Of a stretch of DNA of 64,000 nucleotides, positions 31,180-40,194 are shown one piece after another. Where the stretch lies: positions 186,001-250,000 of the forward strand of contig NZ_BMTR01000005.1 in NCBI RefSeq assembly GCF_014649775.1, in the 5' to 3' direction. The first letter of the stretch is position 1. Each line of letters begins with the position of its first letter. The notes under the pieces were generated by a model. The model worked only from the letters and a program-made list of their open reading frames with translations, did not search any database and was not told the origin of the DNA. The position numbers and the translations under genes were made by a program. Source of the DNA: Streptomyces longisporoflavus (GTDB taxonomy: Bacteria; Actinomycetota; Actinomycetes; Streptomycetales; Streptomycetaceae).

Positions 31180-32031
31180 TCAGCCGCGCTGGATTCCCGT
31201 GGTGTCCTGCAGTACGCCGCGACGGCCGTCCTGCGTCTGGGCCACCAGGCCGGGGCCGCGCTGCTCGACGGCCAGGTACCAGGTGCCGGGCGCCAGTTCG
31301 GCGATCGGCGTGGGCGAACCGTCCTCCGCGTACAGCGGACGCGGCACCGGCACGGCGAACCAGAACGGCGAGAAGTCACCGGTGGCCTGCGCCGCCCCGG
31401 GAGGCGGCGTCTGCCCCTGCGGCTGACCCTGCTGGGCGCCGTAGGGCTGACCCTGCTGGGGCTGGCCGGGCTGGGTGCCGTACGGCTGGCCCTGCTGCGG
31501 CTGACCCTGCGCGCCGGGGTAGCCGTAGCCACCCTGCGGCTGGCCGCCGTAAGGCTGCGGGGCGGGCCGCGGGGAGCCGACGAGGGGAGCCTTGAAGGCG
31601 GGAACCGTCAGGGAGAGGATCGCCCCGGCGGCCAGGACCAGCGTGGCGATCAGGGAGAGGATGGTGCCGATGCCGGCGTCGATGCCGCTGTCACCCTGCC
31701 CCATGTTGTCGATGCCGCTGGCCGGGTCGAAGATCTGGCCGAGGGCGCTCCAGAGAGCGGCCACGCTGAAGACGACGCCGAAGTGGCCGAGGTCGATGCC
31801 GAGGACCTTCGGGGCCGTCGGGAGGCCGCGGGCGACGATGATGCAGACGGCGCCGATGAGCCCGGCCAGGGTGACGCTCAGCAGGAAAGGCCCGCTGTTC
31901 CAGGCGTTCGGCATGTCGGCGGAATCCGAGATGCTTTCGATGTCCCAGATGTCCAAGAACGAGGCGATGAACAGCAACACCGCTGCCCCGATCACCACGC
32001 CGTCGCCTCGAGTGAGAGAGCGGATATTCAC
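31180..32031 (-). CDS. DUF5336-like membrane protein with proline/glutamine-rich tail
   Basis: 283 residues: four N-terminal membrane helices (GAAVLLFIASFLDIW, GPFLLSVTLAGLIGAVCIIVA, FGVVFSVAALWSALG, ILSLIATLVLAAGAILSL), then a low-complexity region of GQPQQGQPYG-type repeats, then a short C-terminal domain (GTWYLAVEQRGPGLVAQTQDGRRGVLQDTTG). The architecture is common for Streptomyces membrane proteins of unknown role. GAAGGA precedes GTG 32031. Confidence 0.75.
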   Translation of the reverse strand: MNIRSLTRGDGVVIGAAVLLFIASFLDIWDIESISDSADMPNAWNSGPFLLSVTLAGLIGAVCIIVARGLPTAPKVLGIDLGHFGVVFSVAALWSALGQIFDPASGIDNMGQGDSGIDAGIGTILSLIATLVLAAGAILSLTVPAFKAPLVGSPRPAPQPYGGQPQGGYGYPGAQGQPQQGQPYGTQPGQPQQGQPYGAQQGQPQGQTPPPGAAQATGDFSPFWFAVPVPRPLYAEDGSPTPIAELAPGTWYLAVEQRGPGLVAQTQDGRRGVLQDTTGIQRG

Positions 32032-32179
32032 TTCAGGTCCTTCGTAAGTCGTCTCGTCGGTGGAGGCGTCGCTCGCCGCAGGTCTCGGCGCAGAGCGCGG
32101 GGATGGCCCCCCATCGTACGGAGGACATTATCGTTCCCACGGGTGGGGTGTCTGCTCCGGATAAAGAGCTGCCGACCCG

Positions 32180-33202
32180 TTATCCCCGCAGAAAACTCAC
32201 GATTCCGTCCGAGATCCCCCGGGCTGCCTTCTGCCTCCAGGCGCCATTCGTGATCAACGCCTCGTCCTTCGAGTCCCGCATGTTGCCGCATTCGATGAAC
32301 ACTTTGGGGACGGTGGAGAGATTGAGGCCGCCCAGATCCTTGCGTACGTCGAGCCCTGTTCCGTCGCCGACGTAGTTGGACGGGGCGCTGCCCGTCGCGC
32401 TCAGGAACTTGCCCGCGATGCGCTCGCCCAGGTCGCGTGACGGGACGACGATCCCGGAGGTGTCCGCGGCGCCGGACTTCACCGACGCGGGCAGGATCAC
32501 GTGGAAGCCGCGGTTGCCGGCCGCCGATCCGTCGGCGTGCACGGAGACGACGGCGTCCGCGCGGGCGTTGTTGCCGATACGGGCGCGCTCGTCGACGCAG
32601 GGGCCCCAGGGGCGGTCGCCGTCCTGCGTGAACTTCACCGTGGCGCCCTGGCTCTGGAGCAGCGTGCGCAGGCGGCGCGAGACGTCGAGGGTGAACTGGG
32701 CCTCGGTGTAGCCGTTGTTCGTGGAGGTGCCGGTGGTGTCGCACTCCTTGCGGTGCGTACCGACGTTCACGAGGCGGTTGATCTCGGTCGTGTGCTTGCC
32801 GTTGCCCGGGTTGTGGCCGGGGTCGATGACGACGACCTTGCCCTTGAGGGGTCCGGAGGCGGCGGGCCGGCCCGACGGCTTCGCAGGCTTCGCCGGGCTC
32901 GGCTCGTCGCTAGCCTTGTCCTTGTCTCCCTTGTCTCCCTTGTCGCCCTTCCCGGCCGCCTTCCCGTCGTCCTTCCCGGAGGCGGAGGAGGAGGGCTCGG
33001 CGGGCGAGGAGCCCTGCGCGGACTGGCTCGTCGCGGGGAGCGTTCTCGCGGGCTCGTCGCCCCCCGGCCCGCTCGTCGCCTCATAGATGAGCCACCCGGC
33101 CAGGCAGGTGGGCACCAGCGCGGCGAGCGTCACGGTGAGAGGGCCGCCGGTGAAACGGCGGGGCGGGCGTGGGGGCTGGCTGTCCGGGCCTACGTACGAC
33201 AC
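32180..33202 (-). CDS. N-acetylmuramoyl-L-alanine amidase (Amidase_3)
   Basis: 340 residues. It has an N-terminal membrane anchor (LTVTLAALVPTCLAGWLIYEA), a disordered Ser/Lys/Asp linker of about 90 residues, and a zinc-dependent Amidase_3 domain. That domain contains VVIDPGHNPGNG (first zinc His), the EINRLVN glutamate, VVSVHADGSA (third ligand) and FIECGNMRDSKDEAL (catalytic Glu). It cleaves the amide bond between MurNAc and the stem peptide outside the cell. The GTG start gives VSYVGPDSQ. Confidence 0.9.
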   Translation of the reverse strand: MSYVGPDSQPPRPPRRFTGGPLTVTLAALVPTCLAGWLIYEATSGPGGDEPARTLPATSQSAQGSSPAEPSSSASGKDDGKAAGKGDKGDKGDKDKASDEPSPAKPAKPSGRPAASGPLKGKVVVIDPGHNPGNGKHTTEINRLVNVGTHRKECDTTGTSTNNGYTEAQFTLDVSRRLRTLLQSQGATVKFTQDGDRPWGPCVDERARIGNNARADAVVSVHADGSAAGNRGFHVILPASVKSGAADTSGIVVPSRDLGERIAGKFLSATGSAPSNYVGDGTGLDVRKDLGGLNLSTVPKVFIECGNMRDSKDEALITNGAWRQKAARGISDGIVSFLRG

Positions 33203-33224
33203 GAGAGCGACTCTAACCGCGAGG

Positions 33225-33881
33225 TCAGATCCCCGCGCCCGTTCGCCGCAGGACGCGCAGGGAGTCGGTTGCCGAGACCTCCGTGAACGCGCCGGACTCC
33301 AGGGCCCTGAGGTAGACGCGGTACGGCGCCTGGCCGGTCATGATGTCGGCGGGGTCGGGGAAGACGTCGTGGATCACGAGCAGGCCGCCCTCCGCGATGT
33401 GCGGGGCCCAGCCCTCGTAGTCGCCCGTCGCGTGCTCGTCCGTGTGGCCGCCGTCGATGAACACCAGGCCGAGCGGACCGCCCCACGCCTTCGCCACCTG
33501 CGGCGAGCGCCCGACGATCGCGATCACGTGCTCTTCCAGGCCCGCGTGGTGGAGCGTGCGGCGGAAGGTGGGGAGGGTGTCCATCAGGCCGACCTCCGGG
33601 TCGACCGTCGCCGGATCGTGATACTCCCAGCCCGGCTGCTGCTCCTCGCTGCCGCGGTGGTGGTCCACGGTGATCGCCGTGACGCCGGCCTCGCGGGCGG
33701 CGTCCGCGAGCAGGATCGTGGAGCGGCCGCAGTACGTTCCGACCTCCAGGAGCGGCAGACCGAGCGCCGCGGCTTCCGTCGCCGCGGCGTACAGGGCGAG
33801 GCCCTCGCCGGCGGGCATGAAGCCCTTCGCCGCTTCGAAGGCGGCGAGGATCTCCGGCTCGGGCTGGGGGGCGACGGCCAT
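33225..33881 (-). CDS. class I SAM-dependent methyltransferase (Methyltransf_24 type)
   Basis: 218 residues: motif I LLEVGTYCGRSTILLADAA, ITVDHHRGSEEQQ, and the metal-style LVFIDGGHTDEHATGDYEGW. This family includes CmcI-like and O-methyltransferases of small molecules; the substrate is unknown. AGGAGG lies 8 bases before ATG 33881. It is divergent from the acetyltransferase. Confidence 0.85.
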   Translation of the reverse strand: MAVAPQPEPEILAAFEAAKGFMPAGEGLALYAAATEAAALGLPLLEVGTYCGRSTILLADAAREAGVTAITVDHHRGSEEQQPGWEYHDPATVDPEVGLMDTLPTFRRTLHHAGLEEHVIAIVGRSPQVAKAWGGPLGLVFIDGGHTDEHATGDYEGWAPHIAEGGLLVIHDVFPDPADIMTGQAPYRVYLRALESGAFTEVSATDSLRVLRRTGAGI

Positions 33882-34011
33882 GGGGGTCCTCCTGGGCTTC
33901 GGAAAAGCGGTGGGAAAAGCGGTGGGTCTGCGCCGGGGGCCGACCTATGCTGCCGCATGGTCCGGCCGATCATGGAGGCGGGGCCGTACACAGAGGTGAA
34001 GGGGAACAGTC

Positions 34012-34656
34012 ATGAAACTCGTACCGGCGGATCCGACGGTGCTGCACCCTTTCCCGGACCAGCCCCGCGTCGTGCTTCTGAAGCCGCTGGTGAAGTCTCC
34101 GCTGATCGAGGCGGGGGAGTACTCGTACTACGACGACCCGGACGACGCGACGGCCTTCGAGACGCGCAATGTCCTCTACCACTACGGGCCGGAGAAGCTC
34201 CGTATCGGGAAGTTCTGCGCGTTCGGGACGGGGGTGCGGTTCATCATGAACGGCGCGAACCACCGGATGGACGGGCCGTCGACTTTCCCGTTCCCCATCA
34301 TGGGCGGTTCCTGGGGCGAGCACTTCGACCTGATCAGCGGGCTGCCGGGGCGCGGTGACACCGTCGTCGGACATGACGTCTGGTTCGGGTACGGGGTGAC
34401 GGTGATGCCGGGGGTGCGGATCGGGAACGGGGCGGTGGTCGCCTCGGGGTCCGTCGTCGTGGACGACGTTCCCGATTACGGGGTGGTCGGCGGGAATCCG
34501 GCCAAGCTGATTCGTACGCGGTACAGCGAGGACGAGGTTGCGCGGCTGCTTGCCGTCGGCTGGTGGGACTGGCCTGCGGAGCATCTCACCGAGCACGTCC
34601 GGACCGTGATGTCCGGGACCATCGACGACCTGGAGAAGGCCGCGCCGCGGGGTTAG
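34012..34656 (+). CDS. CatB-related O-acetyltransferase (hexapeptide repeat)
   Basis: 214 residues with left-handed beta-helix hexapeptide repeats ([66 protein letters not shown]) and the catalytic-type histidine in NGANHRMDG. It belongs to the Vat/CatB xenobiotic and sugar acetyltransferase group and transfers acetyl from acetyl-CoA to a hydroxyl group. GGGGAA lies about 8 bases before ATG 34012. Confidence 0.87.
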   Translation: MKLVPADPTVLHPFPDQPRVVLLKPLVKSPLIEAGEYSYYDDPDDATAFETRNVLYHYGPEKLRIGKFCAFGTGVRFIMNGANHRMDGPSTFPFPIMGGSWGEHFDLISGLPGRGDTVVGHDVWFGYGVTVMPGVRIGNGAVVASGSVVVDDVPDYGVVGGNPAKLIRTRYSEDEVARLLAVGWWDWPAEHLTEHVRTVMSGTIDDLEKAAPRG

Positions 34657-34658
34657 CG

Positions 34659-34706
34659 GCGGACGGGCTGGAGCTATCCAGCCCGTCCGGCGTTTGAGGA
34701 CATCTA
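34659..34706. repeat. dispersed hairpin repeat, copy 3
   Basis: CGGACGGGCTGG and CCAGCCCGTCCG form a stem with an 8-base loop, then CGTTTGAGGACATCTACG. It sits between the convergent acetyltransferase and MFS genes and likely terminates both. Confidence 0.75.
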
Positions 34707-36440
34707 CGCCAGCACGTCACTCCCGCCCGCAGGCAGCAGCAGGTCCATCTCCACCGCCCGGTGGTCCCCGCGATGCGCCGCCGCGGAAGCGAGCGGCGCA
34801 TGCCCGGAAGCCGTCGCCGCGAGGACGTACGAGCCGTCGCCGGGGACGGAGAGCGTGTAGCGACCGACCTCATCCGTGAGGGCCGACCCCGCCTGCCGCC
34901 CCCGGCGGTCGATCAGCGTCACCTTCGCCCGCGCGACCGGCGCCCCGGAGGGGCTCAGTACCCGGCCGTGGAAACCGGCGAGCGCCTCCGTCGCGGCACG
35001 CAGGTTGGCGTCCTCCTCACTGCTGGCCCGGAGCTGGGTCTTGGCCGAGCGGCGGGCGGAGGGGAGGAAGAGGGCGAAGACCAGACCCAGGGCGACCGCG
35101 CCCGTGGCGATCAGGAACGAAGTGCGGAAGCCCGTCATCGTCGGGACCGCGACGCCGCCCACGTGGTTCGCGGTGTTGGCGAGGACCATGCCGATGACGG
35201 CGCTCGACACCGACGTACCGATGGAGCGCATCAGGGTGTTCAGGCCGTTCGCCGCACCCGTCTCCGAAGCCGGTACAGCGCCGATGATCAGCGCGGGGAG
35301 CGAGGAGTAGGCGAGGCCGATGCCCGCGCCCACGACCACCGCGATGACGATCGTCTGCCAGGCGGCGCTCATCAGGCCGAGGCCCGCGCCGTAGCCGATC
35401 CCGATGATCAGCATGCCGAGGATGAGGGTCACCTTCGGGCCGTACTTCGCCGAGAGGCGTGCGTACACCGGCGCCGTGAACATCATCGTGAGGCCCAGCG
35501 GAGCCACGCACAGGCCCGCGACGACCATGGACTGGCCGAGACCGTAGCCGGTGGCGGTCGGGAGCTGGAGCAGCTGGGGGAGGACGAGGGAGATCGCGTA
35601 GAACGCGACACCGACCATGATCGAAGCCAGGTTGGTGAAGAGGACCGCGGGGCGGGCCGTGGTGCGCAGGTCCACCAGCGGCGCCTTGAGTTTGAGCTCC
35701 ATCACGCCCCACAGGACGAGGACGACCGCCGCCGCGCCGAACAGGCCGAGCGTCATGCCGGAGGTCCAGCCCCAGTCGCTGCCCTTGGTGATGGGGAGCA
35801 GGAAGAGGACCAGGCCGGCGGAGAGGCCCAGCGCGCCGATCACGTCGAAGGTGCCCTGCGCCTTGACCTTGCTCTCGGGCACGAAGGCCACGGTCAGGAG
35901 CATGGATATGACGCCGAGGCCCGCCGCGCCGAAGAACAGGGCGTGCCAGTCGGCGTGCTGCGCGGTCAGTGCCGCGAGCGGCAGCGCGAGGCCGCCGCCG
36001 ACGCCGATGGAGGAGCTCATCAGGGCCATCGCGGAGCCGAGCTTCTCGCGGGGCAGCATGTCGCGCATCAGGCCGATGCCGAGCGGGATGGCTCCCATCG
36101 CGAAGCCCTGGAGGGCACGGCCGACGATCATCACGACGAGGTTGTCGGTGAAACCGCAGATCAACGAGCCCACGACCATCACGGCCAGGCTCATGAGGAG
36201 CATCCGGCGCTTGCCGTAGAGGTCGCCGAGGCGGCCCATGATCGGGGTCGATACGGCGCCCGCGAGCAGGGTCGCGGTCATGACCCAGGTGGCGTTCGAC
36301 GGCGAGGTGCTCAGGAGCGTCGGCAGGTCCTTGATGACCGGCACGAGGAGCGTCTGCATCACCGCGACGACGATGCCGGCGAAGGCGAGTACGGGGACGA
36401 CTCCGCGGGGGCCGCGTTGGTGGGTCGTCGACTGCGTCAT
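34704..36440 (-). CDS. MFS efflux transporter (DHA2 type) with C-terminal carboxypeptidase-regulatory-like domain
   Basis: 578 residues. About the first 460 form a 14-helix drug:H+ antiporter (FAGIVVAVMQTLLVPVIKDL, VSTPIMGRLGDLYGKRRMLL). Residues about 490-570 (LAGFHGRVLSPSGAPVARAKVTLIDRRGRQAGSALTDEVGRYTLSVPGDGSYVLAATASGH) have the clear pattern of a CarboxypepD_reg/Ig-like beta-sandwich (GxV..P.G.PV..A.V.L.D..G....T...G.Y...). GGAGG lies about 11 bases before ATG 36440. It is divergent from the acyl-CoA dehydrogenase. The fused domain is unusual; it should lie in the cytoplasm if the helix count is even. Confidence 0.85.
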   Translation of the reverse strand: MTQSTTHQRGPRGVVPVLAFAGIVVAVMQTLLVPVIKDLPTLLSTSPSNATWVMTATLLAGAVSTPIMGRLGDLYGKRRMLLMSLAVMVVGSLICGFTDNLVVMIVGRALQGFAMGAIPLGIGLMRDMLPREKLGSAMALMSSSIGVGGGLALPLAALTAQHADWHALFFGAAGLGVISMLLTVAFVPESKVKAQGTFDVIGALGLSAGLVLFLLPITKGSDWGWTSGMTLGLFGAAAVVLVLWGVMELKLKAPLVDLRTTARPAVLFTNLASIMVGVAFYAISLVLPQLLQLPTATGYGLGQSMVVAGLCVAPLGLTMMFTAPVYARLSAKYGPKVTLILGMLIIGIGYGAGLGLMSAAWQTIVIAVVVGAGIGLAYSSLPALIIGAVPASETGAANGLNTLMRSIGTSVSSAVIGMVLANTANHVGGVAVPTMTGFRTSFLIATGAVALGLVFALFLPSARRSAKTQLRASSEEDANLRAATEALAGFHGRVLSPSGAPVARAKVTLIDRRGRQAGSALTDEVGRYTLSVPGDGSYVLAATASGHAPLASAAAHRGDHRAVEMDLLLPAGGSDVLA

Positions 36441-36490
36441 TGCGTGGGGCCTCCGGGGGCGGTGCGAAAACTGGCAGGGGTACGTGCAGT

Positions 36491-36504
36491 ACGAACCTGT
36501 TTCC
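36491..36504. promoter_or_regulatory. weak KstR-like core upstream of MFS/acyl-CoA dehydrogenase
   Basis: ACGAACCTGTTTCC keeps the AACnnGTT core but lacks the outer T and A. It could be a secondary half-strength site in the same spacer as the exact box at 36624. Confidence 0.25.
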
Positions 36505-36595
36505 CCGGGCGACTATTCCGACGGATGTCGTACGAGGGGAATTCTTGACCTGTTGTTAACCGGCCGGATAAGTGATGCCCCGACGGACCCGACAT

Positions 36596-36610
36596 CTGAC
36601 CCTCCGTCAG
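36596..36610. promoter_or_regulatory. CTGAC-N5-GTCAG inverted repeat upstream of acyl-CoA dehydrogenase
   Basis: CTGACCCTCCGTCAG, the second member of the palindrome group also found at 31083 and 43844. It lies 14 bases before the exact KstR-like box. Confidence 0.45.
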
Positions 36611-36623
36611 GCTTCCACCGTAC

Positions 36624-36637
36624 TGAAACGTGTTCTA
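36624..36637. promoter_or_regulatory. KstR-like box (exact match) upstream of acyl-CoA dehydrogenase
   Basis: TGAAACGTGTTCTA matches TnnAACnnGTTnnA completely. It is 42 bases before the ATG at 36679 and so well placed to block the promoter. Confidence 0.68.
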
Positions 36638-36678
36638 GTCTGTCGCCGTCCCGGAAGCTGCTACCGGCGAGGACGCGC

Positions 36679-38892
36679 ATGGGCATCGGAATCACGCAGG
36701 AACAAGGGGAGTTGGCGGCGGCGGTGCGCGGCTGGACCGCCCGCACCGTGCCGCCCGGGGAAGTGCGCAAACTGCTCGACGCCCCGCCCGGAACCGGAGG
36801 CAGGCCCGCGTACTGGGACAGCCTCGCCGAGCAGGGGCTGCTCGCGGTGCATCTGCCGGAGGAGTGCGGCGGCGGGGGCGGCGACCTCGTGGACCTGGCC
36901 GTAGTCCTGGAGGAGGCGGGCCGCGCCGCGCTGCCGGGGCCGTACCTGGCGAGCTCCCTGGCCTCGGCCGTGCTGCACGGGGCGGGCGCCCGTGAGCTTG
37001 CCGCCGAGCTGGCCGCCGGAGCACGGATCGGCGCCGTCGCGCTCGGTGCGGGCACGCTGACCGCGGTGCCTGTGGCCGGCGGCTGCATCCTGGAGGGAAC
37101 CGCACCGCCCGTGCTCTCCGGGGCGGACGCCGATCTCCTGATCCTGGCCGCGGAGCGCGCGGAGTCCGCGGATGCCGCTGGTGGAACGGTTTGGCTGGCC
37201 GTCGACGCCGCCGAGCTGACCGTACGCACCCACGAGAGCGCCGACCCGACACGGCCCACCGCCGAGGTCACGGCGGCCGGTGTGCGGGTCCCGGCCGGGC
37301 GGATGCTCGACGTCGACGCGGCGCTCGTACGGGATCTCGCGTGCGCCCTGTACGCGGCGGACGCGTGCGGGGTGGCCGGCTGGGCGCTTGGCACCGCCGT
37401 CGAGTACGCGAAGGTGCGCGAGCAGTTCGGGCGGCCCATCGGGCAGTTCCAGGCGGTCAAGCACGCCTGCGCCGACATGCTGGTGCGGCTCGAACAGGCG
37501 CGGGCACTGGCGTGGGACGCGGCGCGGGCGGCCGACGAGCCCCCGGAGGTGCGGGGACTCGTGGCCGCGCTCGCCGCCGGGTCCGCGCTCGATGCCGCGT
37601 ACTCCTGTGCCAAGGACGCCATCCAGATCCTCGGCGGCATCGGCTTCACCTGGGAGCACGACGCGCATCTGTATCTGCGCAGGTCGCTCGTTGCCCGGCA
37701 ACTGGTCGGGACCGGTGACGCGCACCGGCTGCGGGCGGTGCGGTTCGCGGAGGGCGGGACGCGCAGGGAGCTGCGGACGGAGCTGCCCGAGGAGGCGGAG
37801 ACCTACCGGGAGCAGGCCCGCGAGGCCATCGCCCCGGCCCGTGGCCTCGACCCCGCCGCCGCACGGAAGGCACTCGCACCGACCGGTTACGCGGCACCGC
37901 ACCTGCCCGAGCCGTACGGTCTCGGCGCGGGCCCCGTCCAGCAGCTCGCCGTCCAGCAGGAGCTGGCCGCCGCCGGGGTGCGCGTCAGCGATCTCGGGAT
38001 CGCCACCTGGGTGGTGCCCTCCCTCATCGCGTACGGCACGCGGGAGCAGCAGGAGCGCTTTTTGGCACCGACCCTCAAGGGGGAGGTGCTGTGGTGCCAG
38101 CTGTTCAGCGAGCCGGGAGCGGGGTCGGACCTGGCGTCGCTGCGGACGCGGGCCGAGCGGGTCGAGGACGGCTGGCTGATCAACGGCCAGAAGGTGTGGA
38201 CGAGCGCGGCCCAGTGGGCGGATCACGGAATCCTGCTGGCCCGCACGGACCCCGGAGCCCCCAAGCACAAGGGCCTCACGTACTTCGTCATCGACATGAA
38301 GCGGACCTCGGGCATCGACGTCCGGCCGCTGAAGGAGATCACCGGGGACTCCCTCTTCAACGAGGTCTACTTCGACGACGTCCTGCTGCCCGCCGACGCG
38401 GTCGTCGGCGAGGTGAACGACGGCTGGCGCGTCGCACGCCACACCCTCGGCAACGAACGCGTCCACATGGCCGACCAGCTGACCTTCGACACCGGTCTGG
38501 AAGCGCTCATCGGACGCGCCGCCGGTCTCGACGCCGCGTGCCGCGCGCGGATCGGCGTGCTCGCCGCCGAGGCACACGCGCTGGCCTGCATCGGCCTGCG
38601 GACGACGATGCGGCAGGTGTCCGGCGCGGAACCGGGGGCCGGAGCCTCCGTACGCAAGCTCGTGCAGACCCCGCACCAGCAGAAGGTCGCCGAACTCGCC
38701 CTCGAACTCCTCGGCCCCGCGGGCGCGGTCCGCGAGGGCGCGGGGGACCGGGCGCTGCACGGCTTCCTCATGTCGCGCTGCCTGACCATCGCGGGCGGGA
38801 CCACGCAGGTGCAGCTGAATGTCGTCGCGGAACGGCTCCTCGGCCTGCCGAGGGACCCCGAGCCGCACCCCTCGAAAGGAGCCGGTCAGTGA
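36679..38892 (+). CDS. double-length acyl-CoA dehydrogenase (two fused ACAD domains, FadE34/ChsE3-like)
   Basis: 737 residues, about twice a normal acyl-CoA dehydrogenase. The first half (to about residue 365) ends with [24 protein letters not shown] and [25 protein letters not shown]. The second half (about 385-720) has [36 protein letters not shown], and ends with [23 protein letters not shown]. The mycobacterial sterol-side-chain enzymes are alpha2beta2 pairs, and FadE34 (ChsE3), encoded beside kstR, is a fused chain of similar length; this protein has the same layout. It forms the 2-enoyl-CoA using FAD. GAGGA precedes ATG 36679; the next gene overlaps by GTGA. Confidence 0.88.
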   Translation: MGIGITQEQGELAAAVRGWTARTVPPGEVRKLLDAPPGTGGRPAYWDSLAEQGLLAVHLPEECGGGGGDLVDLAVVLEEAGRAALPGPYLASSLASAVLHGAGARELAAELAAGARIGAVALGAGTLTAVPVAGGCILEGTAPPVLSGADADLLILAAERAESADAAGGTVWLAVDAAELTVRTHESADPTRPTAEVTAAGVRVPAGRMLDVDAALVRDLACALYAADACGVAGWALGTAVEYAKVREQFGRPIGQFQAVKHACADMLVRLEQARALAWDAARAADEPPEVRGLVAALAAGSALDAAYSCAKDAIQILGGIGFTWEHDAHLYLRRSLVARQLVGTGDAHRLRAVRFAEGGTRRELRTELPEEAETYREQAREAIAPARGLDPAAARKALAPTGYAAPHLPEPYGLGAGPVQQLAVQQELAAAGVRVSDLGIATWVVPSLIAYGTREQQERFLAPTLKGEVLWCQLFSEPGAGSDLASLRTRAERVEDGWLINGQKVWTSAAQWADHGILLARTDPGAPKHKGLTYFVIDMKRTSGIDVRPLKEITGDSLFNEVYFDDVLLPADAVVGEVNDGWRVARHTLGNERVHMADQLTFDTGLEALIGRAAGLDAACRARIGVLAAEAHALACIGLRTTMRQVSGAEPGAGASVRKLVQTPHQQKVAELALELLGPAGAVREGAGDRALHGFLMSRCLTIAGGTTQVQLNVVAERLLGLPRDPEPHPSKGAGQ

Positions 38893-40103
38893 AGGCGTAC
38901 GTCGTCGGTGTCGGCATGACGAAGTTCGAGAAGCCCGAGACACGGGACTGGCAGTACTGGGACATGGCGAAGGAGGCGGGGACGAAAGCGCTCGACGATG
39001 CCGGGATCAGTTACGAGGACGTGGAGCAGGTCCCGGTCGGCTACTGCTTCCAGGCCTCGACGGCGGGCCAGCGGGCCGCGTACGAACTGGGCCTGACCGG
39101 TGTCCCCGTCTACAACGTCAACAACAACTGCGCGACCGCCTCGACCGCGCTGATGATGGCGCGGCAGTTCGTCGAGGGCGGCATCAACGACTGCGTGCTC
39201 GCGCTCGGCTTCGAGAAGATGGCGCGCGGCGCGCTGGGGGGCGGGAGCGACGGGGGTGCCCGCGGCGGAGCCGCTGATGGATTCGGCAAGACGTCCCCCG
39301 TGGCCAGGCACTACGCCGTGATGGCGGCGTTGCACGGCTTCGAGATGACCCCGCCCACCGCCCAGATCTTCGGCGACGCGGCGCGCGAGCACATGGAGAG
39401 GTACGGCACGAGCGAGGCGCAGCTCGCCGCCGTCGGTGCCAAGAACCACCGGCACTCGGTGCACAATCCGTACGCCCAGTTCCAGGACGAGTACACGGTC
39501 GACGAGATCCTCGCCGCCAAGACCATCCACCGCCCGCTCACCAAACTCCAGTGCTCCCCGACGTCGGACGGGTCGGCCGCCGCCGTGGTGGTGTCGGAGC
39601 GGTTCGTGGAACGGCACGGCCTCCAGGACCGCGCCGTGGAGATCGCCGCGCAGGCGATGACGACGGACACGGGGGAGTCCTTCGACTCCGGCTCGTGCAT
39701 CGACGTCGTGGGACAGCCGATGTCGGCGGCGGCGGCGCGCCAGGTGTACGAGAGGTCGGGGCTCGGCATCGAGGACGTCGACGTGATCGAGCTGCACGAC
39801 TGCTTCTCGATCAACGAGCTCCTCACCTACGAGGCCCTCGGCATGTGCGCGGCGGGCGAGTCCGGGAAGCTCGTCGAGAGCGGGGCGACGACGTACGGCG
39901 GGCGGTGGGTGGTGAACCCGTCGGGCGGCCTGATCTCCAAGGGACACCCGCTCGGCGCGACGGGAATCGCGCAAGTGGCCGAACTCACATGGCAGTTGCG
40001 CGGCGAGGCGGACGCGCGGCAGGTGACGGGGGCGCGGGTGGGACTCGCGCACAACATCGGGCTCGGAGGAGCGGCAGTGGTGACACTGCTGCGCAAGGAG
40101 TAG
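38889..40103 (+). CDS. SCP-x type thiolase / lipid-transfer protein (Ltp1-like)
   Basis: 404 residues of the non-decarboxylating thiolase branch: [20 protein letters not shown] (nucleophile C81), [35 protein letters not shown], and [23 protein letters not shown] with the catalytic histidine. There is no C-terminal SCP2 domain. From memory, mycobacterial Ltp1 (Rv2790c) is very similar. It would cleave a branched or bulky 3-ketoacyl-CoA. Its GTG start overlaps the acyl-CoA dehydrogenase stop, so the two are coupled. Confidence 0.9.
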   Translation: MKAYVVGVGMTKFEKPETRDWQYWDMAKEAGTKALDDAGISYEDVEQVPVGYCFQASTAGQRAAYELGLTGVPVYNVNNNCATASTALMMARQFVEGGINDCVLALGFEKMARGALGGGSDGGARGGAADGFGKTSPVARHYAVMAALHGFEMTPPTAQIFGDAAREHMERYGTSEAQLAAVGAKNHRHSVHNPYAQFQDEYTVDEILAAKTIHRPLTKLQCSPTSDGSAAAVVVSERFVERHGLQDRAVEIAAQAMTTDTGESFDSGSCIDVVGQPMSAAAARQVYERSGLGIEDVDVIELHDCFSINELLTYEALGMCAAGESGKLVESGATTYGGRWVVNPSGGLISKGHPLGATGIAQVAELTWQLRGEADARQVTGARVGLAHNIGLGGAAVVTLLRKE

Positions 40104-40194
40104 CCGCCCGTGGCGACGGCCCCGGGTCCTAGGACCCGGGGCCGAGAATCTTTGCGCCGAAACCCCGATGCAACGGCCATGCGCTCCTGAGAGC

